From positions 1,922,001-1,986,000 of the forward strand of contig NZ_CP109131.1 of assembly GCF_035917995.1 (NCBI RefSeq): a DNA stretch of 64,000 bases, read 5' to 3'. This document shows, piece after piece, positions 63,961 through 64,000 of this stretch. Every line of letters begins with the position of its first letter. Within the stretch, counting starts at the first letter, position 1. The notes under the pieces are model-generated. The model worked only from the letters and a program-made list of their open reading frames with translations, did no database searches and was not told the origin of the DNA. A program made the translations under genes and the position numbers. Source of the DNA: Streptosporangium sp. NBC_01755. GTDB taxonomy: Bacteria > Actinomycetota > Actinomycetes > Streptosporangiales > Streptosporangiaceae.

Positions 63961-64000
63961 ACACCCCCGTCGAGCACCGCGCCACCTCCTCGGGAACGGC
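63957..64000 (+). CDS. start of the next gene in the Asp23 operon, cut by the window
   Basis: ATG 63957 overlaps the stop of the small membrane-protein gene and opens a frame NTPVEHRATSSGTA that runs off the end. By position it may be the AmaP-like or DUF6286 membrane component; the visible residues are too few to identify it. Confidence 0.5.
   Translation, partial: MNTPVEHRATSSGT

Overview
The window is high-GC DNA with GTG and TTG starts, a SigR-type sigma factor, an NdgR regulator beside leuCD, a coenzyme F420 gene (cofC) and a mixed rnc/mutM/smc/ftsY block. This points to a filamentous actinobacterium, most likely a member of the Streptosporangiales (Streptosporangium/Nonomuraea-like). 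The family assignment is inference from gene content, not a computed phylogeny.

Layout. (1) 1-7642, plus strand: a catabolic transport operon. It holds an amidohydrolase (5' end cut by the window), a BMP-type lipoprotein, a double-ATPase subunit, two permeases, a VOC protein of the methylmalonyl-CoA epimerase type and the MeaB/ArgK GTPase. It would import a nucleoside-like compound and feed carbon into a B12-dependent acyl-CoA mutase route; the mutase itself is not in the window. (2) 7650-9740: a scar. An IS1380-type transposase fragment is joined to a headless XerD-like recombinase, followed by an intact small P-loop kinase and an unrecognised gene. (3) 9890-22981: cell-wall hydrolase, aldehyde dehydrogenase, pta-ackA, alpha/beta hydrolase, typA, a secreted Cu/Zn-SOD-like protein, a lipoprotein polysaccharide deacetylase, and a divergent XRE-cupin regulator/EamA exporter pair with a palindromic operator candidate. 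(4) 23060-25100: a SigR-like sigma factor without an adjacent anti-sigma gene, then a chimeric siderophore ABC-transporter pseudogene abutting three degenerate copies of the ftsY 3' end.

(5) 25017-40023, nearly all minus strand: a conserved core cluster in the order DAK2 protein, recG, rsmD, coaD, yceD, rpmF, rnc, mutM, acylphosphatase, coiled-coil protein, smc, ftsY. A Tat-exported esterase-like gene lies on the other strand. rpmF (59 aa) is too short for a 60-residue ORF cut-off but clear. (6) 40377-42523: rpmB with its terminator, then an IS200/IS605-family element with divergent tnpA (Y1 transposase) and tnpB (RuvC-type RNA-guided nuclease ancestor of Cas12) and a right-end hairpin that should carry the omega RNA. 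Its right end touches the thiD stop codon. (7) 42521-55299: thiD, a Pro/Thr-rich membrane protein, thiL, a stand-alone Lrp ligand domain, a DUF3515 lipoprotein, ddl, a trans-sulfuration enzyme, gpsA, plsC, cofC, a small beta protein, HU, leuD, leuC and the IclR regulator ndgR.

(8) 55379-64000: a very acidic 580-aa protein, two tRNA-Glu(CTC) and one tRNA-Gln(CTG) on the minus strand, an M3 peptidase, a decayed carboxylesterase, gltX, an FAH-family hydrolase, and the start of an Asp23/Gls24 envelope operon with translationally coupled genes behind a sigma-B-like promoter. Intergenic regions carry an unusual number of short perfect tandem repeats (9-37 bp) and long perfect hairpin terminators.
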